Shown piece by piece: positions 55,453 through 63,483 of a stretch of 64,000 nt of DNA. A program made the translations under genes and the position numbers. Source of the DNA: Hoylesella enoeca JCM 12259 (lineage in GTDB: Bacteria; Bacteroidota; Bacteroidia; Bacteroidales; Bacteroidaceae); assembly GCF_000613405.1 (NCBI RefSeq), contig NZ_BAIX01000005.1:1-64000 (forward strand), read 5' to 3'. Position 1 is the stretch's first letter, and every line of letters starts with the position of its first letter. The notes under the pieces were generated by a model that saw only the letters and a list, made by a program, of their open reading frames with translations, ran no database searches and was not told the origin of the DNA.

Positions 55453-56225
55453 TGCGTATAACGCTCTCTTCTGAAGCTATTCGCACCTTGGGCGGCGGTA
55501 AAGCGCTGACCGATTACATTGCATCGATCCCCCGAATCTTCGATTCCGAGGGCGAAATGGTCTATGATTCGCGCAACCGAATCAAAGTGTTCAATGCTCC
55601 GAACGGCGTTCTTCTGAATGTGAAACGTTATCACGTGCCCACCCATCTCAACCGACTGATCTATTCGTGGGGTATCCGTAAGCCAAAGGGAAAACGTGCT
55701 TTCGAGTATGCTGCAATGCTTTTGGCGGCGGGAATAGATACCCCCGCAGGTCTCGCTTATTTCGAGGAACGGAATGCTTGGGGGCTTTTGGGCTATTCGT
55801 ATCTTGTTACTCCTCATCTCACGGGGCGTCGAATGCTTTACGAAATGGTTGAAACCGGTGAGCACGATTATGCTGGAATTGCTGCGGGTTTGGCCGATTT
55901 TACCGCCCGAATGCACGAAGCGGGCTTCCTGCATTTGGATTATTCGCCCGGAAATATCCTTTGGAGCCCCACTGTCGAAGGCTATTCTTTCTCGGTGATA
56001 GATATCAACCGAATGCGAATCGGCCCCGTTTCTATGCACGACGGATTGCGAAATCTACGCCGGCTATGGGGTCCCAAGCACTTCTTTACGGCTATTGTGC
56101 ACCGTTATGCAGTGCTTCGCGGCTTCGATCCGGCGGTTTCCAAACAGTTTGCTTTAGCCCAACGGGCCCGCTTTTGGAAGCGATACGGCCGCCGACACGA
56201 CATCTCTTTTCAATTGGATTTATAA
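55452..56225 (+). CDS. Kdo/LPS kinase-like protein
   Basis: A 257-aa protein with the small-kinase fold of the lipopolysaccharide kinase family (Kdo/WaaP). The catalytic loop FLHLDYSPGNILW (HxDxxxxN, about residue 159) and the metal-binding VIDINRM are clear. Family members phosphorylate Kdo or heptose in the LPS inner core. The ATG overlaps the stop of the protease gene (TAATG), and a GT4-type glycosyltransferase follows 5 bp later, supporting a role in envelope glycan synthesis. Confidence 0.87.
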   Translation: MRITLSSEAIRTLGGGKALTDYIASIPRIFDSEGEMVYDSRNRIKVFNAPNGVLLNVKRYHVPTHLNRLIYSWGIRKPKGKRAFEYAAMLLAAGIDTPAGLAYFEERNAWGLLGYSYLVTPHLTGRRMLYEMVETGEHDYAGIAAGLADFTARMHEAGFLHLDYSPGNILWSPTVEGYSFSVIDINRMRIGPVSMHDGLRNLRRLWGPKHFFTAIVHRYAVLRGFDPAVSKQFALAQRARFWKRYGRRHDISFQLDL

Positions 56226-56229
56226 CGAA

Positions 56230-57423
56230 ATGGGCAAGAATCAATACGAAATACCGCAGAACGAGCCCTGTTCCTGCATACCAAAAGATGCAGACCGATT
56301 GCGCATTGGCTATGATGCGAAACGCATTGTGGCCAATGGAACAGGCTTGGGAAACTACGGTCGTACGTTGATCAACTCGCTTTCGGCCGTCCGTTCCGAC
56401 CTCGATCTCTTGCTCTATGCCCCCGACGGCGGTCGCGATAGCCTGCGTTCGCAGGTCGCTTTACGTGAAAATGTGCATTTGATTTATCCCCGTGGCCCGC
56501 AGTTTCGTCTCTACAAGGATTATTGGCGAACGCGAGGCATTATCCAAGATTTAGTCAAAGACAACGTGAATATCTATCACGGACTCTCCGGCGAACTGCC
56601 CGTCGGCATCCGAAAGACGCCGATTCATTCCGTCGTTACCGTTCACGATCTTATCTTTATGCGTCATCCGGAGTATTACCATTGGTGGGACGCGCAGATC
56701 TATGCACTGAAATTCCGGCTCACTTGCCGTGAAGCGGAGCGGATTATTGCTATTAGTGAGTGCACCAAACGTGATGTGATGCACTATGGAGGTGTTTCCG
56801 AAGACCGTATCGATATCGTTTATCAAAGTTGTGACACACTTTTCACGCAGCGGTTGACTGATGATGCGTGCGCCGAAGCAGCCCGCCGGTTACATCTTCC
56901 GCAGCGTTACATCCTCAATGTCGGTACCATCGAGGCACGTAAAAACGTACTTTTGGCTGTCAAAGCATTGTCACAGCTTCCCCGCGAGGTGCATCTTGTT
57001 GTTGTAGGACGACCTACTGACTATGCCGAACGCATCCTTCGCTATGCCCGCGAGCACGATCTTGCGGCGCGTATCCACTTCCTTCGCGGTATTTCCAACG
57101 ACGATTTGTTGGCCGTTTATCAGCAAGCCGAATGTTTTGTTTATCCCTCCCGCTACGAGGGGTTCGGCATTCCGGTCATCGAAGCCATACAGAGTAGCCT
57201 GCCTGTGGTTGCCTGCACGGGTTCGTGTCTTGAAGAAGCGGGTGGCCCTTCGAGCTTATACGTAGCTCCAGATGATGTTCGTGGAATGGCTGAAGCCCTG
57301 CAACAGTCGCTCATCGGGGCATCCGGTCGTTCGCAACGCATAGCTGACTCTCGTGCCTATATCCGTCGTTTTGAGAATGGGGATATAGCTCAGCAGATGC
57401 TCGAAGTGTATAAGCGGTTGTAA
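56230..57423 (+). CDS. Glycosyltransferase family 4 (GT-B fold)
   Basis: A 397-aa cytoplasmic glycosyltransferase. The N-terminal domain shows RIGYDAKRIVANGTGLGNYGR (acceptor side) and IYHGLSGELPVGIRKTP; the C-terminal donor domain has NVGTIEARKNVLLAVKAL and the EX7E motif in YPSRYEGFGIPVIEAIQSS. This is the RfaB/mannosyltransferase-like group. Donor and acceptor cannot be told. It is paired with the Kdo-kinase-like gene. A repeat array begins immediately after its stop codon. Confidence 0.9.
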   Translation: MGKNQYEIPQNEPCSCIPKDADRLRIGYDAKRIVANGTGLGNYGRTLINSLSAVRSDLDLLLYAPDGGRDSLRSQVALRENVHLIYPRGPQFRLYKDYWRTRGIIQDLVKDNVNIYHGLSGELPVGIRKTPIHSVVTVHDLIFMRHPEYYHWWDAQIYALKFRLTCREAERIIAISECTKRDVMHYGGVSEDRIDIVYQSCDTLFTQRLTDDACAEAARRLHLPQRYILNVGTIEARKNVLLAVKALSQLPREVHLVVVGRPTDYAERILRYAREHDLAARIHFLRGISNDDLLAVYQQAECFVYPSRYEGFGIPVIEAIQSSLPVVACTGSCLEEAGGPSSLYVAPDDVRGMAEALQQSLIGASGRSQRIADSRAYIRRFENGDIAQQMLEVYKRL

Positions 57424-57443
57424 CATCACCGTTCATCTCAATA

Positions 57444-57531
57444 AAACTCACCATTAATCATCGTGCAATCAATGCTTAATTGCACGATGATTAATGGTGA
57501 GTTGGAATGCAACTAACGGTTAAAACGGTCC
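57444..57531. repeat. 22-bp repeat array with a perfect 24-bp hairpin
   Basis: Four exact-phase units start at 57444, 57466, 57488 and 57510; a weaker fifth may start at 57422, inside the stop codon of the glycosyltransferase gene. Positions 57446-57469 and 57479-57502 are perfect 24-nt inverted complements around a 9-nt loop. No T-run follows, so it does not look like an intrinsic terminator. Confidence 0.92.
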
Positions 57532-57558
57532 ACTCTCTATCCGAATTTAGTTTCAAAT

Positions 57559-57590
57559 TTTGTCCATTCCCGATATTTGCCGTATCTTTG
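57559..57590 (+). promoter_or_regulatory. Promoter of metK
   Basis: TTTG at 57559-57562, 20-nt spacer, TATCTTTG at 57583-57590. The leader to the ATG is only about 25 nt, too short for a SAM riboswitch. Confidence 0.7.
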
Positions 57591-57621
57591 TGCGACTTAA
57601 CAACAGCTACATTAAAAGATT

Positions 57622-58878
57622 ATGGCATATCTATTCACATCCGAATCAGTTTCGGAAGGACATCCCGATAAGGTGTCCGATCAAATATCCGACGCACTAT
57701 TGGATCAGTTTTTGGCCTATGACGACCAGGCACGGTGCGCTATCGAAACATTCGTCACCACCGGACAGGTGGTCATTATGGGCGAAGTGCGCTCTCAGGC
57801 TTATATTGATTTGCAGACCATCGCACGCGAAACGATCAAGAAAATCGGCTACACCAAGTCGGAATATCAGTTTGACGGTGATTCGTGCGGCGTGCTGACG
57901 GCCATCCACGAACAGAGTGACGATATCAATCGGGGCGTAGACAACGGTACGACCGACGATCAAGGAGCCGGTGATCAGGGTATGATGTTCGGCTATGCGA
58001 CCCATGAAACGGAGAATTTCATACCTGTTTCGCTGGATCTGTCGCACTTGATCATGCGCACATTGGCCGACATTCGCAAGGAGGGAAAGCAAATGACGTA
58101 TCTCCGTCCGGATGCAAAGAGTCAGGTAACGGTGGAATATAGCGACGACAATATACCTCAACGGATCGACACCATTGTAGTAAGCACGCAGCACGATGAG
58201 TTTGACAGCGACGACGCACGTATGCTTTCAAAGATCAAGGAGGATGTGATCAACATCTTGATACCACGCGTCAAGGCGCAATGCGGCGACAAAGTGTTGG
58301 CTCTTTTCAATGAAAATATCAAATATTTGGTCAATCCCACAGGTAAGTTTGTGATCGGCGGACCGCACGGAGACACCGGTCTGACAGGACGGAAAATCAT
58401 CGTCGACACTTACGGTGGTAAGGGAGCGCACGGCGGCGGTGCGTTTTCTGGCAAAGATTCGAGCAAAGTTGACCGTTCGGCAGCTTATGCGGCACGTTAC
58501 ATTGCGAAGAATATGGTGGCCGCAGGAGTGGCCGACGAGATGCTTGTTCAGCTGAGTTATGCCATCGGTGTGGCACGTCCGGTGAGTATATATGTGAATA
58601 CTTACGGTCGGAGCAACGTCCGGTTGAGTGACGGCGAAATAGCACAGCGCATCGAAAAACTGTTTGATCTGCGACCGAAAGCCATTGAACGCAAATTCAA
58701 CTTGCGGCAACCGATCTATTTCGAAACTGCTGCTTATGGGCACATGGGCCGTAAAAACGAGGTTGTGGAGAAAACATTCACGAGTCGGTATCATGAGAAA
58801 AAGACCATGAAAGTGGAACTCTTCACCTGGGAGAAACTCGACAGCGTGGAGCAGATCAGACGCGAATTCGGATTGTAA
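57622..58878 (+). CDS. metK: S-adenosylmethionine synthetase
   Basis: Makes SAM from methionine and ATP. The 418-aa protein has [16 protein letters not shown] (residues 13-28), [12 protein letters not shown], and [20 protein letters not shown] (about residue 272). It is slightly longer than E. coli MetK (384 aa), with a Bacteroidota-type insertion around residues 155-200. No SAM riboswitch fits in the short leader. It is followed 16 bp later by DUF4271. Confidence 0.97.
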   Translation: MAYLFTSESVSEGHPDKVSDQISDALLDQFLAYDDQARCAIETFVTTGQVVIMGEVRSQAYIDLQTIARETIKKIGYTKSEYQFDGDSCGVLTAIHEQSDDINRGVDNGTTDDQGAGDQGMMFGYATHETENFIPVSLDLSHLIMRTLADIRKEGKQMTYLRPDAKSQVTVEYSDDNIPQRIDTIVVSTQHDEFDSDDARMLSKIKEDVINILIPRVKAQCGDKVLALFNENIKYLVNPTGKFVIGGPHGDTGLTGRKIIVDTYGGKGAHGGGAFSGKDSSKVDRSAAYAARYIAKNMVAAGVADEMLVQLSYAIGVARPVSIYVNTYGRSNVRLSDGEIAQRIEKLFDLRPKAIERKFNLRQPIYFETAAYGHMGRKNEVVEKTFTSRYHEKKTMKVELFTWEKLDSVEQIRREFGL

Positions 58879-58894
58879 AATGATCGATTGACGG

Positions 58895-59890
58895 ATGATT
58901 CAAGACGACTCGTTATCCACGATGCCTGCAACAGTGCGGCATTCAGGGCTGCTTACGCCTCAACAAGTGTTGAGAATGCTGCCCCGGGATGCCACACCCG
59001 CGCAGCAGGATTCGGCCATTCAAAAGCACATCAAGGCTTCTCCGATCCATTGGAGTAGTTGTCCCGACACGTTGCATTTACCCGGACAACCTGTTGGTAA
59101 GAGCTTTCGTCATGTCGATTTACCTCAATATTATAAGGAATCATTCTTTTCCGGCGATTCGCTTTTTCATCCCGAATTGCCCGGCGGACGTCAAGGCGTG
59201 GAAGGAGATCCCATTCCTTACACGCTTGCCGGCGACGATTTGCTCACGTCTTTGATCTTGGGATGTTTCATGTTGACGATGATAGCCTTGACCCATTCAC
59301 GCAGATTCATCGTCAGACAAGTCAAAAACTTCTTCTATGTACCGAACGAACACACCACGGTTGTCAGTGAAACGACGAGTGAACTGCGGTTTCAAATACT
59401 CTTGGTTTTGCAAACCTGCCTGCTGTTTTCGCTCCTTTACTTCTTTTATATACGCGCGCATGTAGCCTCGACATTCACTGTCGAACCCTATCAAGTCATC
59501 GGAATCTATGGCGGAATCATCGCCGTCTATTTCTTGATAAAGGTGATCGCCTACGGAATAACCAACTGGGTGTTTTTTGACCGACGCTCAAACGGTTGGT
59601 GGATGAAAGCCTTTCTTTTTCTCACTTCTACCGAGGGTGTGCTCCTTTATCCAGGAGTTGTGTTGCAGGTCTACTTCAGCACGTCGTTAGACAGCGTTGT
59701 GGCCTACGCCATCGGCATCATACTTCTGTTTAAACTACTCTCTTTTTACAAATCCTATATCATCTTTTTCAGACGGAAGGGCCGTTTTCTGCAAATATTT
59801 TTGTACTTTTGTGCGCTCGAAATGCTGCCATTGTTCTCTCTGTGGAGCGTTTTAACGACAGCTACGAGTTATTTGAAGATAAACATTTAG
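58895..59890 (+). CDS. DUF4271 membrane protein
   Basis: A 331-aa protein with a hydrophilic N-terminal third and about seven membrane segments from residue 115 onward (LTSLILGCFMLTMIAL, LLVLQTCLLFSLLYFFYI, IGIYGGIIAVYFLIKVIAYG). It matches the Bacteroidota DUF4271 family, which I know as a neighbour of hemD in many genomes of the phylum. Its function is unknown. Confidence 0.88.
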   Translation: MIQDDSLSTMPATVRHSGLLTPQQVLRMLPRDATPAQQDSAIQKHIKASPIHWSSCPDTLHLPGQPVGKSFRHVDLPQYYKESFFSGDSLFHPELPGGRQGVEGDPIPYTLAGDDLLTSLILGCFMLTMIALTHSRRFIVRQVKNFFYVPNEHTTVVSETTSELRFQILLVLQTCLLFSLLYFFYIRAHVASTFTVEPYQVIGIYGGIIAVYFLIKVIAYGITNWVFFDRRSNGWWMKAFLFLTSTEGVLLYPGVVLQVYFSTSLDSVVAYAIGIILLFKLLSFYKSYIIFFRRKGRFLQIFLYFCALEMLPLFSLWSVLTTATSYLKINI

Positions 59891-59899
59891 GCCATTAAA

Positions 59900-60649
59900 A
59901 TGATAAAGAAGATCTTGGTTTCACAGCCTAAACCGACGAGTGAAAAGTCTCCATACTTTGATATTGAAAGAGAGTTTGGTGTGGATTTTGTGTTCCGCCC
60001 ATTTATAAAGGTCGAGGGATTAACGGCGAAAGAGTTCCGACAACAGAAGATTAACCTGCTCGATCACACCGCAGTGGTATTCACTTCACGACATGCCATC
60101 GACCATTATTTCACACTCGCCAAAGAACTTAGGGTGACAATTCCCGAGGAAATGAAGTATTTCTGTGTCACGGAAACAGTGGCTCTCTATATACAAAAGT
60201 ATATTCAGTATCGCAAACGCAAGGTTTTCTTCGGGTCGACAGGTAAGATTGACGATCTCGTTCCTATGATGGCGAAGCACAAAACAGAGAAATATCTTGT
60301 GCCGTTGAGCGATGTTCACAACGATGATGTAAAGAACTTGCTCGACCAAAAGAAGCTGAAACATACCGAGTGCGTAATGTATCGCACCGTGAGCAATGAC
60401 TTTACGGAGGACGAGATTAAGCATTTCGATTATGATATGTTGATCTTTTTCAGTCCCACCGGCGTAAAAGCACTCACCAAGAACTTCCCTTCATTCGAAC
60501 AGGGAGACCTGAAAATCGCTACATTTGGCCCCGCAACGGCTAAAACTGTAGCTGATGAAGGATTGCGACTCGATCTTGAAGCGCCCACCAAAGAGCATCC
60601 GTCGATGACTGGCGCACTAAAAGCTTATCTCAAAAAGATCAAAAAATAA
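59900..60649 (+). CDS. hemD: Uroporphyrinogen-III synthase
   Basis: Cyclises hydroxymethylbilane to uroporphyrinogen III in heme synthesis. The 249-aa protein shows the two-domain HemD pattern with weak sequence conservation: VVFTSRHAIDHYF (about residue 58), FFGSTGKIDDLVP, CVMYRTVSNDF, and LIFFSPTGVKALTKNFP near residue 182, followed by IATFGPATAKTVADEGLRLDL. It sits between DUF4271 and rnpA, the normal order in the phylum. Confidence 0.88.
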   Translation: MIKKILVSQPKPTSEKSPYFDIEREFGVDFVFRPFIKVEGLTAKEFRQQKINLLDHTAVVFTSRHAIDHYFTLAKELRVTIPEEMKYFCVTETVALYIQKYIQYRKRKVFFGSTGKIDDLVPMMAKHKTEKYLVPLSDVHNDDVKNLLDQKKLKHTECVMYRTVSNDFTEDEIKHFDYDMLIFFSPTGVKALTKNFPSFEQGDLKIATFGPATAKTVADEGLRLDLEAPTKEHPSMTGALKAYLKKIKK

Positions 60650-60661
60650 AGGACGGGAACA

Positions 60662-61078
60662 ATGTCCGGAGCGTTCGGTTTGGCAAAAACGGAGCGGATA
60701 TGCAGCAAGAAACTCATAGAGACTCTGTTCAACAGCGGTGCAGGAAAGTCGTTATCGGCATTTCCGTTGAGGCTTGTTTATATGCTGATAGAGCGTGATA
60801 CGAGTGTCGGGTTGATGCCTCCCGTACAGGCACAGATGATGGTTAGTGTGCCGAAAAGGTATTTTAAGCGTGCCGTGAAGCGCAATCGTGTGAAACGACA
60901 AGTGCGTGAAGCCTATCGGAAAAATAAACAATTGGTGCTCTCGCGGCTGTTGGATACACCCGACAAAGCTGTTGCAATGGCGTTTATTTGGATGGATGGA
61001 AAGCTGCAAGATAGTGCTTTCGTAGAGCAACGGATGATCAATCTCTTGACACGTCTTGGTGAACGGCTATGCGAGTGA
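60662..61078 (+). CDS. rnpA: Ribonuclease P protein component
   Basis: Protein subunit that helps the RNase P RNA mature tRNA 5' ends. The 138-aa protein has the basic helix with the signature [16 protein letters not shown] (about residue 72) and the preceding [15 protein letters not shown]. It overlaps yidD by 10 bp, as in many bacteria. rpmH, its usual partner elsewhere, is not here. Confidence 0.94.
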   Translation: MSGAFGLAKTERICSKKLIETLFNSGAGKSLSAFPLRLVYMLIERDTSVGLMPPVQAQMMVSVPKRYFKRAVKRNRVKRQVREAYRKNKQLVLSRLLDTPDKAVAMAFIWMDGKLQDSAFVEQRMINLLTRLGERLCE

Positions 61079-61320
61079 TACTTACCCTGTGGCGTGGAAT
61101 ATTGTGGGTGCTGACCCGGTTGCTGCTTGTTCCCATTCTGTTTTACCGGCAGTTTATTTCTCCTTTCACACCACCCTCGTGTCGATTTACGCCTACTTGC
61201 TCTGAATATGCGCGCCAAGCGCTGATCAAATACGGTCCCATCAAAGGCCTTGCACTTGCCGTTTGGCGAATATTACGGTGTAATCCGTGGGGCGGAAGCG
61301 GGTATGATCCGGTGCCATAA
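61069..61320 (+). CDS. yidD: Membrane protein insertion efficiency factor YidD
   Basis: An 83-aa small protein that aids YidC-dependent membrane insertion. It has an N-terminal hydrophobic/amphipathic segment ([15 protein letters not shown]) and the conserved [16 protein letters not shown] and [17 protein letters not shown] motifs with three Cys. It overlaps rnpA and precedes tyrS by about 57 bp. Confidence 0.94.
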   Translation: MRVILTLWRGILWVLTRLLLVPILFYRQFISPFTPPSCRFTPTCSEYARQALIKYGPIKGLALAVWRILRCNPWGGSGYDPVP

Positions 61321-61377
61321 AATATTAATGTCCCCTCCTTTCAGCCTTTTGAAAATGGGGAGAAACATAAATATACA

Positions 61378-62682
61378 ATGATGAAAAACTTTGTTGAAGA
61401 ACTGAAATGGCGTGGTATGCTGGCGCAAATAATGCCGGGTACCGAAGAACTCCTGCAAAAGGAGATGGTAACTGCATATTTAGGAACTGACCCGACAGCT
61501 GATTCGCTGCACATCGGACACCTTTGCGGCATTATGATGCTGCGTCACTTGCAGCGCTGCGGACACAAACCTATCGTCCTGGTAGGTGGTGCCACGGGGA
61601 TGATTGGCGACCCTTCGGGCAAGAGTCAGGAGCGGAACCTTTTGGATTCGGATACGCTTTATCATAACCAAGAGTGCATTAAGGCGCAGGTTGCCAAGTT
61701 TCTCGACTTTGAAGGAACCGCTCCCAATGCCGCCGAAATGGTCAATAACTACGACTGGATGAAAGATTTCACTTTCTTGGATTTCGCTCGTGAGGTGGGA
61801 AAACACATCACCGTAAACTATATGATGGCTAAAGATAGTGTGCAAAAGCGGCTCAACGGCGAAGCTCGAGACGGTCTTTCGTTCACTGAATTCACTTATC
61901 AGCTCTTGCAGGGATACGATTTTCTGCATCTATATAAGACCAAAGGGTGCAAGCTTCAACTTGGAGGTAATGACCAATGGGGTAATATGACCACTGGATC
62001 CGAGCTCATTCGACGTACTCTGGGCGGTGAAACTGAGGCCTTTGCATTGACTTGTCCGCTTATCACTAAGGCCGATGGAAAGAAGTTTGGAAAGACAGAG
62101 AGCGGCAATATCTGGCTTGATTCCAAACGCACAACGCCTTATGCGTTTTATCAATTCTGGTTAAACGTGAGCGATGAAGATGCCGAACGCTATATCAAAA
62201 TATTCACAAGTCTGGATAAAGAGACTGTCGACGCTCTCGTAGAAGAACACAAACAAGATCCCGGTCGCCGTATCTTACAGCGCAGATTGGCCGAAGAAGT
62301 CACACTGATGGTACATTCTCGTGAAGCGTTGGATACCGCCATAGAAGCCTCGAATATTCTTTTCGGCAAAGCAACGAAAGAGAGTTTGCTGCGATTGGAC
62401 GAACAAACGCTGCTCGATGTGTTTGAAGGTGTGCCCCATTTCACGTTAGCCAAGACCGACCTGGGCTTACCGGCTGTCGAACTCCTTACCCGCGACGATG
62501 TAAAAGTTTTCTCGAGCAAGGGCGAAATGCGTAAAATGGTACAGGGCGGAGGCGTTTCTCTCAACAAGGAAAGGCTGGAATCGTTCGACCGTCTCATCAC
62601 TTCCGACGATTTGATCGATGGTAAATACCTGCTCGTTCAGCGCGGAAAGAAGAACTATAATCTGTTGATAGTAAACAAGTAA
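61378..62682 (+). CDS. tyrS: Tyrosyl-tRNA synthetase
   Basis: Charges tRNA-Tyr. The 434-aa class Ic enzyme has the HIGH motif in [10 protein letters not shown] (about residue 45), [13 protein letters not shown], the KMSKS-like loop as [10 protein letters not shown] (about residue 238) and a C-terminal S4 RNA-binding domain ([22 protein letters not shown]). A second Met follows immediately at 61381. A strong terminator follows at 62689-62760. Confidence 0.97.
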   Translation: MMKNFVEELKWRGMLAQIMPGTEELLQKEMVTAYLGTDPTADSLHIGHLCGIMMLRHLQRCGHKPIVLVGGATGMIGDPSGKSQERNLLDSDTLYHNQECIKAQVAKFLDFEGTAPNAAEMVNNYDWMKDFTFLDFAREVGKHITVNYMMAKDSVQKRLNGEARDGLSFTEFTYQLLQGYDFLHLYKTKGCKLQLGGNDQWGNMTTGSELIRRTLGGETEAFALTCPLITKADGKKFGKTESGNIWLDSKRTTPYAFYQFWLNVSDEDAERYIKIFTSLDKETVDALVEEHKQDPGRRILQRRLAEEVTLMVHSREALDTAIEASNILFGKATKESLLRLDEQTLLDVFEGVPHFTLAKTDLGLPAVELLTRDDVKVFSSKGEMRKMVQGGGVSLNKERLESFDRLITSDDLIDGKYLLVQRGKKNYNLLIVNK

Positions 62683-62688
62683 ACGGAT

Positions 62689-62760
62689 AAACAAGTGGGC
62701 GAGTGATAACAGTCGCAATTGCCAGTGGCTCTTCTTGCCCACTTGTTTACTCGTTTTTTT
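62689..62760 (+). terminator. Terminator of tyrS
   Basis: Perfect 12-bp stem AAACAAGTGGGC / GCCCACTTGTTT around a 36-nt loop, with seven T residues at 62754-62760. Confidence 0.85.
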
Positions 62761-62848
62761 CATTCTGTACTTTCCAAATCGAAGTGCCACAAGCGGTTCA
62801 TTTATTGGTCGATTGCGAGTTAAGTGATAAATATTATTCACGCTTTTC

Positions 62849-62879
62849 TTTGGTGTTTAAAAATATTTACTTACCTTTG
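62849..62879 (+). promoter_or_regulatory. Promoter of the structured leader / LLAGS protein
   Basis: Perfect match: TTTG 62849-62852, exactly 19 nt, TACCTTTG 62872-62879. The next confident gene starts only at 63213, leaving a leader of about 325 nt. Confidence 0.75.
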
Positions 62880-62885
62880 CCACCG

Positions 62886-63138
62886 TTAATTCAGAATTGA
62901 CGATTCAGATATGACAATAAAAGCAAATATAAACAGCAGTAGCGCGATGCAAAAGAGCTTCGTTTCTCTTGCATCTTTTAACGCTTTATATTTGCATATC
63001 TCGGAAAAAGTCTTAACACACACACACACACACACATCGCACCTGGCGTAGCGTCATTTTAAGTCTTCGCTTACGCGCGCGCGTAAGGAGGCGGCTAAAC
63101 ATCTATAAACAAAGGGCTTCTCTGAGTTCCCTTTGTTC
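62886..63138 (+). ncRNA. Structured leader or small RNA with terminator-like end
   Basis: Predicted transcript from the promoter at 62849-62879. It contains a nested hairpin (62923-62995; outer arms GCAAATATAAA / TTTATATTTGC, inner arms GATGCAA / TTGCATC), an (AC)10 tract (63016-63036), the 18-bp palindrome CTTACGCGCGCGCGTAAG, and a terminal hairpin AACAAAGGG / CCCTTTGTT followed by CTTCTTTTT. This could be a small RNA or an attenuating leader for the downstream genes. No known RNA family was recognised. Confidence 0.5.
62911..63051 (+). CDS. Possible 46-aa leader peptide with a Thr-His repeat
   Basis: An ATG 32 nt after the -7 element opens a 46-codon frame ending TAG. The (AC)10 tract encodes THTHTHT near its C-terminus, so slippage would change the ending. 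No Shine-Dalgarno sequence or homologue is known to me, and most of the frame overlaps the hairpin, so it may be chance. Confidence 0.25.
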   Translation: MTIKANINSSSAMQKSFVSLASFNALYLHISEKVLTHTHTHTSHLA

Positions 63139-63212
63139 TTCTTTTTATGCCTTTTTTCCAACCGGACAAAAAGCAAAAAATAAGACAAATTATTCATCAA
63201 AACAGAAAAATT

Positions 63213-63404
63213 ATGAAGAAGAATCAGCTAAAAAGTGAACGCTACTTTACACCTCAGTGCGAAGTAATTGTGTTAGCCAACGAGCAGGCCCTACTGGCCG
63301 GCAGTCCGCGTGTACGTCCCGGCGGTGGAGGATCGGGCAATGTAACGATTAACCCTTTGGATCCAGACGATGGCGGTGATGACGACGACATCGAAGCACC
63401 GTAA
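63213..63404 (+). CDS. LLAGS-motif micro-protein
   Basis: A 63-aa protein starting MKKNQLKSERYFTPQCEV, followed by a short hydrophobic stretch ending in ALLAGS (about residues 20-31), a Gly-rich link (PGGGGSGN) and an Asp-rich acidic tail (DPDDGGDDDDIEAP). Similar short proteins with Y..P..EV and LLAGS motifs are common in Prevotella next to surface-protein genes, but their role is unknown. It is not a standard signal peptide; the layout resembles a leader plus a small cargo. The in-frame ATG 66 nt upstream lies against the terminator-like hairpin and was rejected. The fimbrillin-like gene starts 79 bp downstream. Confidence 0.65.
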   Translation: MKKNQLKSERYFTPQCEVIVLANEQALLAGSPRVRPGGGGSGNVTINPLDPDDGGDDDDIEAP

Positions 63405-63483
63405 AGGATGAAAACAAAGTCAGGCGAAAGCAATTGAGAAAAAAACTTAGATGCAAGTCAATGGAAAATTAAAACAATAATGT

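Noticed and set aside
57591..57621. SAM riboswitch ahead of metK
   Set aside because: The promoter at 57559-57590 leaves a leader of about 25 nt, too short for any known SAM riboswitch.
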